A stretch of DNA of 64,000 bases from JAZKFT01 sp040386335 (GTDB taxonomy: Bacteria > Bacteroidota > Bacteroidia > Chitinophagales > Chitinophagaceae). The stretch is from the NCBI GenBank assembly GCA_040386335.1, contig JAZKFT010000027.1, forward strand, positions 1 to 64,000. The letters run 5' to 3'. Below the pieces are notes generated by a model. That model made no database searches. It was given only the letters and a program-made list of their open reading frames with translations, and was not told the DNA's origin. Made by a program: the position numbers and the translations under genes. Of this stretch, positions 16,782 through 25,171 are shown one piece after another. Position 1 is the first letter of the stretch; every line of letters begins with the position of its first letter.

Positions 16782-17780
16782 ATGTCGAAGAAATTTTCAA
16801 AAGAAACATACCTGTACTGGTACGAACTGATGTTAAGCATCCGCCAGTTTGAGCTAAAGGCTGAGGAAATGTATAAAATGGCTGGAAAAATCCGCGGCTT
16901 TTTTCATGCCTACATAGGCCAGGAAGCCATTGGTGCAGGCTGTATGACAGCCACCCGCCAGCAGGATCCGTTCATCACGGGCTACCGCGATCATGGATTG
17001 GCCATTGCAAAAGGTATTTCGCCGAATGCGTGTATGGCAGAATTATATGGCAAAGCTACCGGCGCCGCCAAAGGCAAAGGTGGCAGTATGCACTTCTTCG
17101 GTGTAAAAGACAATTACTTTTTTGGAGGTCACGGCCTGGTAGGTGCACAAATAGGAACCGGTGCAGGCCTGGCTTTTGCCGAACAATATAAAGGAACAGA
17201 CAATGTGTGCCTTGCCTTCTTTGGCGACGGTGCTGCCCGCCAGGGTATGTTGCACGAGGTGTGCAACATGGCGATGCTGTGGAAACTCCCCGTGATCTTT
17301 ATTTGCGAAAACAATAACTACGCGATGGGTACTTCAGTGGAACGTACCAGTAACGTAAGGGATATTTATACCATTGCCGACGCCTACGATATGCCCGGCG
17401 ATATGGTAGATGGCATGAGCCCTGAAGCCGTGCACGAAGCCGTAGAACGTGCAGTAAAAAGAGCCCGCGAAGGTGGTGGTCCAACGCTCCTGGAAATGAA
17501 AACCTACCGGTACAAAGGCCACTCTATCAGTGACCCGCAGAAATACCGCACCAAAGACGAAGTAGAAGAATATAAAGCCCAGGATCCAATAGAAAAAGTA
17601 CTAAAGACCATCAGGGAAAATCACCTGGCAACCGAAGAAGAGATCGATGCGATCAATAACAAGATCAATGCGATTGTAGAAGAGAGCGTAAAATTTGCCG
17701 AAGAAAGCCCATGGCCTAATGACGACGAATTACTGAAGGATGTGCTTACGGAGGAAAATTATCCTTTTATTACGGATTAG
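16782..17780 (+). CDS. pdhA: Pyruvate dehydrogenase E1 component, alpha subunit
   Basis: This subunit (332 residues) carries the thiamine-diphosphate motif GDGAARQG...NNNYAMGT, the KGKGGSMHFF segment and the phosphorylation-loop-like region YRYKGHSISDPQKYR. It is the alpha half of the heterotetrameric E1 and decarboxylates pyruvate (or a branched 2-oxoacid) together with a beta subunit. The motif spacing fits PDH better than branched-chain E1. Neither the beta subunit nor E2/E3 is adjacent, so the complex genes are split up, as often in Bacteroidota. The start at 16782 is supported by the promoter position. Confidence 0.9.
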   Translation: MSKKFSKETYLYWYELMLSIRQFELKAEEMYKMAGKIRGFFHAYIGQEAIGAGCMTATRQQDPFITGYRDHGLAIAKGISPNACMAELYGKATGAAKGKGGSMHFFGVKDNYFFGGHGLVGAQIGTGAGLAFAEQYKGTDNVCLAFFGDGAARQGMLHEVCNMAMLWKLPVIFICENNNYAMGTSVERTSNVRDIYTIADAYDMPGDMVDGMSPEAVHEAVERAVKRAREGGGPTLLEMKTYRYKGHSISDPQKYRTKDEVEEYKAQDPIEKVLKTIRENHLATEEEIDAINNKINAIVEESVKFAEESPWPNDDELLKDVLTEENYPFITD

Positions 17781-17803
17781 GGATTAGGGATTGGTAATTG
17801 GGA
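17781..17803 (+). repeat. G-rich degenerate run after pdhA
   Basis: Directly after the pdhA stop the text GGATTAGGGATTGGTAATTGGG repeats a GGATTA/GGGATT unit. The same kind of run follows the stops at 42247, 60963 and (minus strand) 51705. Confidence 0.5.
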
Positions 17804-17820
17804 TGATCTTAGAATGAAGG

Positions 17821-17876
17821 AAATCATAAATCATAAATCATAAATCATAAATCATAAATCACAAATCATAAATCAA
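17821..17876 (+). repeat. Heptanucleotide microsatellite, eight AAATCAT units, abutting a start codon
   Basis: Eight tandem 7-mers: five perfect AAATCAT, then AAATCAC, AAATCAT and AAATCAA. The run ends one base before the ATG at 17878, so it forms the entire ribosome-binding region of the TPR gene. Seven-base units change spacing but not frame, as the run is outside the gene. Confidence 0.9.
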
Positions 17877-17877
17877 A

Positions 17878-18576
17878 ATGGCTGAAACAAAAAAAGTGCA
17901 GGAAGCAACAGTGGTGGTGCCAGACGATTCTGCCAGGGTATTAAACCAGGCTAAAGGCTTTTGGGAACAAAATAAAAAATTCATTCTCATAGGTGGCGGT
18001 GCCCTCGTTTTACTGGTGGGCGGCTGGTTTGGCTACAAGAAATTTATTAGCGAGCCTAACAACGATAAGGCTAACGAAGCGATTTGGAAAGCGCAACAGT
18101 ACCTGGATAAAGACAGCATCAAACTGGCGCTTAACGGCGATGGTCAAAGTGCAGGTTTTGAAAAGATTGCCAAGAACCACAGTGGTACCAAAGCCGGTAA
18201 CCTGGCTAAGTATTACACGGGTCTTTGTTACTTGAAACTGAGCGACTTTAATAAAGCAGTTACTTACCTAAAAGACTATAGCAGCGATACAAAACCCACG
18301 CAGGCATTGGCTTACAGGCTGTTGGGCGATGCTTACAGCGAGCTGAACAAAAACGAGGAAGCTATCCAGTATTACGAGAAAGCCGGTCATTACTTTACCG
18401 AAGATGAAGGCCAGAGTTCTGAGTCGCTTTTCCGTGCAGGACTTAAAAGCGAAGTGATCGGCAAGAATGAGAATGCCGTTAAATACTATAAAGAGATCAA
18501 GGAGAAATTCCCTAAAACAGAACGCGGTTACCAGGTAGATAAATACCTCGCAAGACTGGGCGTTACCGAATTGTAA
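17878..18576 (+). CDS. TPR-repeat membrane protein (YfgM-like)
   Basis: The 232-residue protein has a charged cytoplasmic N-terminus, one membrane helix (about residues 35-54, FILIGGGALVLLVGGWFGY), and a periplasmic part with TPR-like helices (AKYYTGLCYLKLSDFNKAVTYL, ALAYRLLGDAYSELNKNEEA, ENAVKYYKEIKEKFP). This is the layout of YfgM-type ancillary chaperone partners of the Sec translocon, but that role is inferred from architecture only. The start codon is preceded directly by eight AAATCAT repeats, which is unusual. The gene lies between pdhA and ribH. Confidence 0.8.
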   Translation: MAETKKVQEATVVVPDDSARVLNQAKGFWEQNKKFILIGGGALVLLVGGWFGYKKFISEPNNDKANEAIWKAQQYLDKDSIKLALNGDGQSAGFEKIAKNHSGTKAGNLAKYYTGLCYLKLSDFNKAVTYLKDYSSDTKPTQALAYRLLGDAYSELNKNEEAIQYYEKAGHYFTEDEGQSSESLFRAGLKSEVIGKNENAVKYYKEIKEKFPKTERGYQVDKYLARLGVTEL

Positions 18577-18618
18577 AATGAATGAACCCTGGTTAAGAAT
18601 AAATAAATAATTAGAAAG

Positions 18619-18647
18619 TAGCGATGCAGTTTGTGTCGCTATTTTTG
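18619..18647 (+). terminator. Short hairpin with T-run between TPR gene and ribH; overlaps a TAnnTTTG match
   Basis: TAGCGA (18619-18624) and TCGCTA (18636-18641) form a 6-bp stem followed by TTTTTG. TATTTTTG at 18640-18647 also fits the -7 promoter element, 20 nt before the ribH start. The site may end one transcript and start the next. Neither role is certain. Confidence 0.4.
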
Positions 18648-18666
18648 TTTACAACTCATAAAAAGT

Positions 18667-19173
18667 ATGGCCAGTAAAGGGAATAAAAAACTGATGGAAA
18701 CTGCTATCGATAACATCCCCGGCAAGTCGGTGGTGGTAATCGTAAAAACAGAGTGGAACGCACATATTATAGATAAGCTGGAGGCCGGTTGCAAGAAGGT
18801 GCTGAAAGCACAAGGTGTAAAATCTAAAACGGTGATCGTTCCCGGAGCAGTTGAAATTCCATTTGCGATCAATGCGTACGCAAAATCCACAAACCGTGCC
18901 GATGCATTTGTGGCCTTCGCCTGCGTTATTAAGGGCGATACGCCGCATTTTGATTACGTATGCCAGAGTATTACCCAGGGCATCACTACTTTAAACACCC
19001 AATTGGATGTGCCGGTTATTTACGGCGTACTTACCGTGAATACCGAAGAACAGGCAATCGAGAGAATTGGCGGTAAGCACGGACACAAAGGTGAAGAAGC
19101 CGCGCTGACAGCTCTGAAAATGATTGCCTTAAACAACGAACTAACACCTGTCTTTCACGATCTGCCTTTTTGA
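18667..19173 (+). CDS. ribH: 6,7-dimethyl-8-ribityllumazine synthase
   Basis: The 168-residue protein has the lumazine synthase motifs: VVIVKTEWNAHI (substrate loop with Trp), PGAVEIPFAI, the phosphate-binding CVIKGDTPHFDYV, and YGVLTVNTEEQAIERIGGKHGHKG. It joins 5-amino-6-ribitylaminouracil with a four-carbon phosphate in the penultimate step of riboflavin synthesis. I chose ATG 18667, since upstream codons from 18631 overlap a hairpin/promoter region. No other rib genes are nearby. Confidence 0.95.
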   Translation: MASKGNKKLMETAIDNIPGKSVVVIVKTEWNAHIIDKLEAGCKKVLKAQGVKSKTVIVPGAVEIPFAINAYAKSTNRADAFVAFACVIKGDTPHFDYVCQSITQGITTLNTQLDVPVIYGVLTVNTEEQAIERIGGKHGHKGEEAALTALKMIALNNELTPVFHDLPF

Positions 19174-19202
19174 AAAAAAAAGTGAATCATAAAACGAGCT
19201 CT

Positions 19203-19970
19203 ATGACGAAAACGAACACGCCATCAACCGGCAGGGACAAACCCAATACATCAGCGGTTCAATTATTTGTTCCCTGTTTTGTGGACCAGCTATACCCAAC
19301 AGTGGCTTTCAATATGGCCAAAGTGCTGGAAAAAGCCGGTTGCGATATCAGCTATAATACCAACCAGACCTGTTGCGGTCAGCCCGCCTTTAATGCCGGT
19401 TTTTGGGATGATGCCAAGGCTATCTGTAATAAATTTATCAAGGACTTTAGCGGGGCAGAATACATTGTAGCACCCAGCGCCAGTTGCGTTGGTTTTGTGC
19501 GGAATTATTACACCAAACTCTTTGACAACAGTAGCCAGCACAATGATGTAAAAGACCTGCAAGGCCGCATATTTGAATTCAGCGAGTTTATGGTACAAGT
19601 GCTTAAAGTGGATGATGTTGGCGCTACGCTTGAAGGTAAAGCCACCTACCACGACAGTTGCGCGGGTCTTAGGGAATGTAGGATCAAAACAGAACCCCGG
19701 CAATTACTGAGTAAGGTAGCCGGATTACAAGTAACCGAAATGAATGATGTGGAAACCTGCTGCGGTTTCGGTGGCACATTCGCCGTAAAATTCGAGCCAA
19801 TCAGTGTTGCCATGGCCGACCAAAAGGTCACCAATGCCACAGCGACCGGTGCCGACTATCTGATCAGTACCGACATGAGTTGCCTGATGCACATAGATGG
19901 CTACGCAAAAGCCAATGGCAAAGCAATACAGTCACTGCATTTGGCAGATGTGTTAGCCAGCGGTTGGTAG
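19203..19970 (+). CDS. LutA/YkgE-type (Fe-S)-binding oxidoreductase subunit
   Basis: This 255-residue protein has two CCG-type cysteine-rich domains: TCCGQPAFNAGF in the first and TCCGFGGTFAVK in the second, each with an upstream Cys (PCFVDQ, HDSCAGLREC). LutA proteins work with LutB and LutC to oxidise L-lactate to pyruvate. No lutB or lutC is adjacent here, so the partners lie elsewhere. I chose ATG 19203. A TTG that overlaps the ribH stop is also in frame. The downstream gap carries GTGGAAAT repeats. Confidence 0.85.
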   Translation: MTKTNTPSTGRDKPNTSAVQLFVPCFVDQLYPTVAFNMAKVLEKAGCDISYNTNQTCCGQPAFNAGFWDDAKAICNKFIKDFSGAEYIVAPSASCVGFVRNYYTKLFDNSSQHNDVKDLQGRIFEFSEFMVQVLKVDDVGATLEGKATYHDSCAGLRECRIKTEPRQLLSKVAGLQVTEMNDVETCCGFGGTFAVKFEPISVAMADQKVTNATATGADYLISTDMSCLMHIDGYAKANGKAIQSLHLADVLASGW

Positions 19971-19978
19971 TTTTTTTA

Positions 19979-20126
19979 ATGTGGAAATATAAAAATGTGG
20001 AAATGTGATAAATGTGGAAATGTGGAAATGCAAAGCAGCATTAATCATTTCATGCCTAAAGCCTTTAAACTTCTAAACCTCTAAACCTCTAAACCCTAAA
20101 CCTTACACCTTCAACCTTTCACCTCT
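19979..20126 (+). repeat. Two opposed degenerate repeat runs between LutA and EVE genes
   Basis: 19979-20030 repeats ATGTGGAAATGTG right after the LutA-like stop. 20055-20126 repeats CTAAACCTCTAAACCCTAAACC and CACCTTCAACCTTTCACC up to the EVE start codon. G-rich then C-rich order is seen again between 31068 and 31173. Confidence 0.75.
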
Positions 20127-20540
20127 ATGCGACATTGGCTAATAAAGTCCGAGCCCTTCAAATACAGCTGGGACCAGTTTGTAAAAGACAAACAAACGTT
20201 TTGGGATGGCGTGCGCAACTATGCTGCCCGCAACAACCTGCGGGACATGAAAAAAGGTGATGAGGTTTTCTTTTACCACAGTAATGAAGGATTGGAAATA
20301 GTGGGTATTGCCAAAGTGGCGAAGGAAGCCTACCAGGACCCCACTACCGAAGATCCAAACTGGGTGGTGGTTGAATTTAAGCCGGTGAGAAAACTGAAAA
20401 ACCCTGTAAGCCTAACTACCATGAAGACCGACCCGCGGCTCGCCAATATGGACCTGATCCGCCTGGGCAGGTTATCGGTTGGTACTGTAAAAGACGACGA
20501 GTGGGATGTGGTGATGGAATTGGCAGGGGAGAAGAAATAG
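20127..20540 (+). CDS. EVE domain protein
   Basis: The 137-residue protein is almost entirely one EVE domain (PUA-like fold): MRHWLIKSEPFKYSWDQF, WDGVRNYAARNNLRDMKKGDEVFFYHS, and PNWVVVEFKPV. EVE domains are thought to bind modified bases in RNA or DNA; the eukaryotic relative THYN1 and some restriction systems carry them. No restriction or modification gene is nearby, so a housekeeping or modified-RNA role is as likely. The start codon directly follows a CT-rich repeat run. Confidence 0.9.
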   Translation: MRHWLIKSEPFKYSWDQFVKDKQTFWDGVRNYAARNNLRDMKKGDEVFFYHSNEGLEIVGIAKVAKEAYQDPTTEDPNWVVVEFKPVRKLKNPVSLTTMKTDPRLANMDLIRLGRLSVGTVKDDEWDVVMELAGEKK

Positions 20541-20547
20541 CTAACCG

Positions 20548-22224
20548 TTAGTTTTTCTTTTTCTCCAGTTTTTCAATTCTTTTTACCAGTTCTGCTATTT
20601 GATTTTGCTGGAATTCATTTTCCTTTTGTTTCTCGTCTATTTGTTGTTGCTGTTCCTTCATGGCTTCGGCCAGAAGCGCCGTGAGTACCTGGTAATTGAC
20701 CGACTTGTATTCTCCGCCGGAACTTACTGCTTCGGGTACCACCTGCTCCAGTTCCTGCGCCAGGAAGCCCATCTGGCGGTTGCCTCCGAAGCGATTTTCA
20801 TCAATAAAATTATAAGTCACCCCATGCATTTTCATCACTTTTGTTAAGGCGTTACTAATGTCGGCCACTTTGTTTTTCAACGTAGCATCAGAAGGTGTGC
20901 GGATGATATTGCCGGAAGCATCTGTACTTAATGTGGTGGCGCCACCGGCTAAATTTAAGGCATGAATAGTGCCCCCTACATCCAGTTTTGCCGTAACACT
21001 GGGACTGGCGCCGATACCTACATTCCCGGTCGACCCAACCGAAATTCTTACGCCACCATAGTTCAATTCCCAATTATTGTTGACGTCATTGAATGTTGTC
21101 CATGCCTTCGCCGATCCATTGATGGCATAGCCATAAAAGGGCTGACCATTGGTTCCACCATCGATATACATACCATAATAGCCACTGATATTATTTTTTA
21201 AACTCAGACCGGCAGCGCTGGTTGTTGGAGTATTTGTTCCGATACCCACAAAATTGGTATTGAATAACGCCGTATCTGTATTGAAAACCGCCTTGGAATT
21301 TCCTTTGATAAAAAAGTCAGGCGTGCCATCACTGGATTGATGGTATTCAAGTGCTGCGTTTGATCCGTTATAGGAGAGGTAAGACCTGGGCACTCCGTTT
21401 AATGCGTAACCATAAAAAGGAATTCCTGTAGGGCCTGCATCGATATAGCTTCCGTAGAAGGTATTGGATGCAGTCTTCATAGCAAATCCTGTAAAACCGG
21501 TGGTTGGAGTGCTGGTACCTATACCAACAAAACGTGCATTGAATACCGTGGTGTCAGTATTAAAGACCGACTTCATACTCCCTTTGACATAAAAGTCCGG
21601 AGTGCCATCACTCGTTTGGTGGTATTCCAGTGCACTGTTGGGCCCGTTAAATGACAGGTAGCCTTTTGGAACGCCATTTAATGCATAACCATAAAAAGGT
21701 ACGCCTGTAGGTCCGGCATCAACATAACTTCCATAAAAGGTATTGGCGGCACTTTTCATAGCGAATCCTGTAAAACCTGTGGTTGGTATGCTGGTGCCGA
21801 TACCAACAAAATGAGCATTGAATACCGTGGTGTCTGTATTAAAGACCGACTTCATATTTCCTTTGACATAAAAGTCAGGTGTCCCATCGCTGGTTTGGTG
21901 GTATTCCAGTGCACTGTTGGGCCCGTTAAATGACAGGTAGCCTTTTGGAACGCCATTTAATGCATAACCATAAAAAGGTACGCCCGTAGGCCCGGCATCG
22001 ATATAGCTTCCGTAAAATGTATTGACAGCACTCTTCATTGCAAATCCTGTGAAACCTGTGGTAGGCGTGCTGGTGCCGATTCCAAAAAAATTAGTTTGGA
22101 AAAAGGCTTTATCCCCTACGACATGTAAAACTTGTGTAGGCGTCACTGTGCCAATTCCCACATTTTGCGAGAAGGAAGAATTGGCGCACAAAAGAGCAAA
22201 TGATTGTAGAATTATTTGTTTCAT
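20548..22224 (-). CDS. Secreted tail-fibre-like protein with S74 chaperone domain and 93-residue repeats
   Basis: The protein has 558 residues from ATG 22224 (signal peptide MKQIILQSFALLCANSSFSQ). After NVGIGTVTPTQ-type motifs come three near-identical 93-residue repeats and a fourth, diverged one, each starting GIGTxTPTTGFTGFAMK and containing PFYGYALNGVP and EYHQTSDGTPDF. The C-terminus is an intramolecular chaperone domain of the peptidase S74/endosialidase type (PSDATLKNKV, QMGFLAQELEQVVPEAV, VNYQVLTALLAEAMKEQQQQI), ending in a coiled coil. It is a phage-like architecture that is also common in Bacteroidota surface proteins. It likely forms trimeric fibres. No phage genes surround it. Confidence 0.88.
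   Translation of the reverse strand: MKQIILQSFALLCANSSFSQNVGIGTVTPTQVLHVVGDKAFFQTNFFGIGTSTPTTGFTGFAMKSAVNTFYGSYIDAGPTGVPFYGYALNGVPKGYLSFNGPNSALEYHQTSDGTPDFYVKGNMKSVFNTDTTVFNAHFVGIGTSIPTTGFTGFAMKSAANTFYGSYVDAGPTGVPFYGYALNGVPKGYLSFNGPNSALEYHQTSDGTPDFYVKGSMKSVFNTDTTVFNARFVGIGTSTPTTGFTGFAMKTASNTFYGSYIDAGPTGIPFYGYALNGVPRSYLSYNGSNAALEYHQSSDGTPDFFIKGNSKAVFNTDTALFNTNFVGIGTNTPTTSAAGLSLKNNISGYYGMYIDGGTNGQPFYGYAINGSAKAWTTFNDVNNNWELNYGGVRISVGSTGNVGIGASPSVTAKLDVGGTIHALNLAGGATTLSTDASGNIIRTPSDATLKNKVADISNALTKVMKMHGVTYNFIDENRFGGNRQMGFLAQELEQVVPEAVSSGGEYKSVNYQVLTALLAEAMKEQQQQIDEKQKENEFQQNQIAELVKRIEKLEKKKN
21230..22085 (-). repeat. Tandem 279-nt coding repeats
   Basis: Direct repeats of 279 nt encode the 93-residue units of the S74 protein. 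Long tracts, for example around 21600-21705 and 21880-21985, differ at only a few positions. That suggests recent duplication or gene conversion, and unit number may vary between strains. Confidence 0.85.
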
Positions 22225-22613
22225 TATCGTTCTGTTTAGCATTAATAGGAATCGGCCATTCTAAGTAAAATACAAATAAAATGGCAGGTGGAGAATAGCA
22301 GGAAAGCAAAATGGCCATTTGAATGAGTTGGTATGCCAGGCTGATGAACGTGTCTTGTTGAGTTGGGGAGATATCCTTATTGCAGGTGCTAAGCAAGAAA
22401 AATAGAAGCGGGTTATTGTCGTTCTCCCTCAAAATACCTTCCGGCTTTTCTTTTCTTTTAACATTCAATTTCAAGGTTACCAATTTGTGTAGAGCCGTAT
22501 CAATCTTCATCTGTAAAAGGCTGGTGCACAACAGCTTTTAAAGACATAGCCTGCAGGTGCATGCAGGTAGTGGCTTGCATACTCCATCTCATCATTTATT
22601 AAATTTATTTACA
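22225..22613. other. Intergenic gap of about 390 bp between divergent genes
   Basis: The gap separates the S74 protein (minus) from the DUF4349 lipoprotein (plus). I see no RNA gene, clear promoter or long repeat. An antisense frame covers part of it but has no recognisable features. Confidence 0.4.
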
Positions 22614-23561
22614 ATGAAACACTCGTTGCTTGTAGCAGCAGGGCTTTGCTTTGCCATCATGGGATGTAATCGCGCTGAATCACCAGCCAATGAAACAGAC
22701 CAGCAGATAAATAGCTTAAAATATAAGGTTGCAACTGATGAGGAAAATCTTTCCACAGCCGACACGATCATGGCTGGTAATGGCTCCTCATTCGCTGCAG
22801 TAGAAAATCCCAAAGACACCGAACATAAATTTATCCGGACAGCCAACCTGAAATTTAAAGTAAGAAATGTCGAAACAACCACTTACAAAATAGAAGACGT
22901 CATCAGTCGTCATGGTGGCTTTGTGACTTCCACGCAACTTAATAGCAACATTGACAATGTGTCTGTAATCCCTATCAGTGCTGACTCTTCGCTGGAAACC
23001 ACCAGTTTCACCGTTACCAATACGATGACACTGAGACTGCCCAATATCAGTCTCGACACAACTCTGAAGGACATTGCCCGGTTGGTAGATTACCTGGATT
23101 ATCGCATTATCAAAGCAGATGATGTATCGCTGCAACTACAGTCGAACTTGCTGGCACAAAAAAGAATAGCCAGCAACCGGCATCGACTGGCGCAAGGTAT
23201 CGATAACCGCGGCAAAAAATTACCTGATGTTACAGATGCCGAAGAATCCCTGCTGGATAAGCAGGAACAAATAGATAACGCATTGCTTACAAATATGAGT
23301 TTAAACGACCAGATGAAATTCAGTACTGTTCAGTTATCGATCTATCAACGGCAGGCTATTAAACGGGAGTTGATCAGCAACGATAAAAACATCACGGCTT
23401 ACCAGCCTGGTTTTGGCAGCAGGCTCCTTGATTCTCTGCAATATGGATTGGAAGTACAGGCCTCAATATTTGTAGCCTTAACCAGGTTGTGGTGGGTGTT
23501 TCTTTTTGCCGCTATTTCCTGGATTGGTTATAGGAAGTTTGGCCACAAATTCATCAAGTAG
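22614..23561 (+). CDS. DUF4349 lipoprotein
   Basis: The 315-residue protein starts at ATG 22614 with a lipoprotein signal (lipobox IMGC, C17). The periplasmic region has the DUF4349 pattern: KFIRTANLKFKVRNVETTTYKIEDVISRHGGFV, then a coiled-coil stretch around residues 180-235 (SLQLQSNLLAQKRIASNRHRL, LLDKQEQIDNALLTNMS). A single membrane helix near the C-terminus (VALTRLWWVFLFAAISWIGY) is typical. Function is unknown; some DUF4349 proteins have been linked to envelope maintenance. An ATG at 22557 is in frame but lies before the signal peptide. Confidence 0.85.
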   Translation: MKHSLLVAAGLCFAIMGCNRAESPANETDQQINSLKYKVATDEENLSTADTIMAGNGSSFAAVENPKDTEHKFIRTANLKFKVRNVETTTYKIEDVISRHGGFVTSTQLNSNIDNVSVIPISADSSLETTSFTVTNTMTLRLPNISLDTTLKDIARLVDYLDYRIIKADDVSLQLQSNLLAQKRIASNRHRLAQGIDNRGKKLPDVTDAEESLLDKQEQIDNALLTNMSLNDQMKFSTVQLSIYQRQAIKRELISNDKNITAYQPGFGSRLLDSLQYGLEVQASIFVALTRLWWVFLFAAISWIGYRKFGHKFIK

Positions 23562-23581
23562 GAGACGCCTCCTAAGCTCAT

Positions 23582-23599
23582 GCGTCAAGCGTTCTGCGT
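23582..23599 (+). repeat. 18-mer shared with 43236-43253
   Basis: GCGTCAAGCGTTCTGCGT occurs here after the DUF4349 stop. On the minus strand at 43236-43253, between carA and aroQ, it recurs with one change (C to T at position 9). Related GCGTCATGCGTCATGCGT text lies near 30940-30960. Confidence 0.6.
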
Positions 23600-23620
23600 C
23601 TGGCCTCCAGCCTGAGGCGT

Positions 23621-24907
23621 TCAGTGTCCCTCCTGTTTATACACCACCCCATCCTTCATTACAAAAACTACCTTCCCAAAAGACTGTACATCTTTTAAAG
23701 GGTTGCCGGTTATAGCGATGATATCAGCCAGTTTACCAACCTGGATACTGCCTAGCCTATCTTTTTCGCCCAGTAATTCCGCGGCGCTAATGGTGGCAGC
23801 TTTGATGGCTTCCATTGGTGGCATACCTGCTTCGGTCATATAACTAAACTCCATCCAATTCTTTCCATGCGGGTACACACCGGCATCCGTACCAAACGCG
23901 ATTTTTACCCCGGCCTTGTACGCTTTGGCAAATGTGTTTTGAATCTGGGGGCCGGTGGCCAACGCCTTTGGCGTAACGATATCAGAATAATAACCGGGTA
24001 TTTTGGCACTGTCGGCAGTGGATTTTCCGGCTATGACGGTGGGTACCAGCCAGGTGCCATATTGCTTCATCAGCTGCATGGCTTCATCATCCATAAATGT
24101 GCCATGTTCAATAGAATTGACACCACCACGGATGGCCCTTTTCATGCCCTCGGCACCGTGGGCATGTGCCGCTACTTTAAAACCGTAGTCTTTTGCTGCA
24201 GTTACAATTGCCCTTATTTCTTCCTCTGTAAACTGGGCATTAGCACCATCTTTAGCCTGGCTCAATACCCCGCCTGTGGCCGTTATTTTTATCAGGTCGC
24301 TGCTTTCTTTATACCGTTCTCTTACAGCATGGTAGGCATCTTCGGGCCCGTTGATCACGCCTTCCTTTGGGCCGGGGTCGCCCATCAGGTCTTTGCGGTA
24401 ACCATTGGTAGGATCGGCATGGCCACCAGTGGTAGCGATCGATTTTCCGGCTGTGTAGATCCTTGGCCCTACCACTAATCCTTTGTTGATAGCGTTGCGC
24501 AGCGACACATTAACCCCACTTCCGCCCAGGTCTCTTACTGTGGTAAAACCCGCCATCAGCGTGATGTTCGCATACTTTGCTGATTCAAAAGCTACGTCAG
24601 ATGGGTTGGTGGTAAACCGGTCGGCGAGACTTCCCTTCTTGGTTTCTCCCTCCATATGTACATGCATATCTATCCATCCCGGTGTCACCGTTTTGGTTTT
24701 AAGGTCAATCGTTTTATCGGCAGCACCCGGTTGTGAAAAGCCCGTTTCCACCGCCAATATTTTGTTTTTTTCAACTACGATGGTCATATTGGTCTTCGCA
24801 TCATTGGCTATACCATCGATCAGGGTACCACACCAGATATAGGTTTTTTGCGCAGCAATATTCTGTGTAATAACCAGGGCCATGATGATGGCAAGGGCTT
24901 GTTTCAT
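23621..24907 (-). CDS. Secreted metal-dependent amidohydrolase (prolidase/imidazolonepropionase-like)
   Basis: The 428-residue enzyme opens with a signal peptide (MKQALAIIMALVITQNIAAQ). The amidohydrolase metal motifs are complete: DMHVHM, the bridging Lys in LIKITATGG, AAHAHG, IEHGTFMD and the catalytic Asp in FGTDAGVYPHG. The C-terminus GSIQVGKLADIIAI is typical. Related secreted or periplasmic members hydrolyse Xaa-Pro or Xaa-Arg/Lys dipeptides or other amides, so the substrate is uncertain. It is divergent from the asparaginase-type gene at 25172, and both fit peptide or amino-acid salvage. Confidence 0.85.
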   Translation of the reverse strand: MKQALAIIMALVITQNIAAQKTYIWCGTLIDGIANDAKTNMTIVVEKNKILAVETGFSQPGAADKTIDLKTKTVTPGWIDMHVHMEGETKKGSLADRFTTNPSDVAFESAKYANITLMAGFTTVRDLGGSGVNVSLRNAINKGLVVGPRIYTAGKSIATTGGHADPTNGYRKDLMGDPGPKEGVINGPEDAYHAVRERYKESSDLIKITATGGVLSQAKDGANAQFTEEEIRAIVTAAKDYGFKVAAHAHGAEGMKRAIRGGVNSIEHGTFMDDEAMQLMKQYGTWLVPTVIAGKSTADSAKIPGYYSDIVTPKALATGPQIQNTFAKAYKAGVKIAFGTDAGVYPHGKNWMEFSYMTEAGMPPMEAIKAATISAAELLGEKDRLGSIQVGKLADIIAITGNPLKDVQSFGKVVFVMKDGVVYKQEGH

Positions 24908-24964
24908 AAAGGGATTATTTAACCGTAAAGTATTGGCTTTTTTTCAGATGCCTGCATAGAAACT

Positions 24965-25017
24965 CCATTTCTTCAAGAAATGGCGTTTCTTAGAATCGAC
25001 ATAACCCGAAGGGTTAT
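24965..25017. promoter_or_regulatory. Two adjacent hairpins in a divergent gap
   Basis: CCATTTCTT-C-AAGAAATGG (24965-24983) is a perfect 9-bp inverted repeat, and ATAACCC-GAA-GGGTTAT (25001-25017) is a perfect 7-bp one. They lie between the divergent amidohydrolase and isoaspartyl peptidase genes. Neither has a strong T-tract, so an operator or RNA-leader role is possible. Confidence 0.4.
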
Positions 25018-25171
25018 TATACGAGGATATGCATTTCCGCCTGTCACTGTTCTTTTGCAGTTTTCAACACTTACTCAATTATCTTAAATGTCCTTTAAGC
25101 ATCTGCTTAAAAACTTCGAAAACCTTCGTTGCAGTTTCCGCTAATTTCGGGCGTACACAGAAAATATAATC

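Noticed and set aside
20548..22224. Prophage remnant signalled by the S74 tail-fibre domain
   Set aside because: No capsid, terminase, integrase or lysis genes are nearby, and the protein has a signal peptide. S74 domains are common on Bacteroidota surface proteins.
22109..22531. 140-residue minus-strand protein upstream of the S74 gene
   Set aside because: It overlaps the 5' end of the S74 gene on the same strand in another frame, with no domain, signal peptide or sensible start context.
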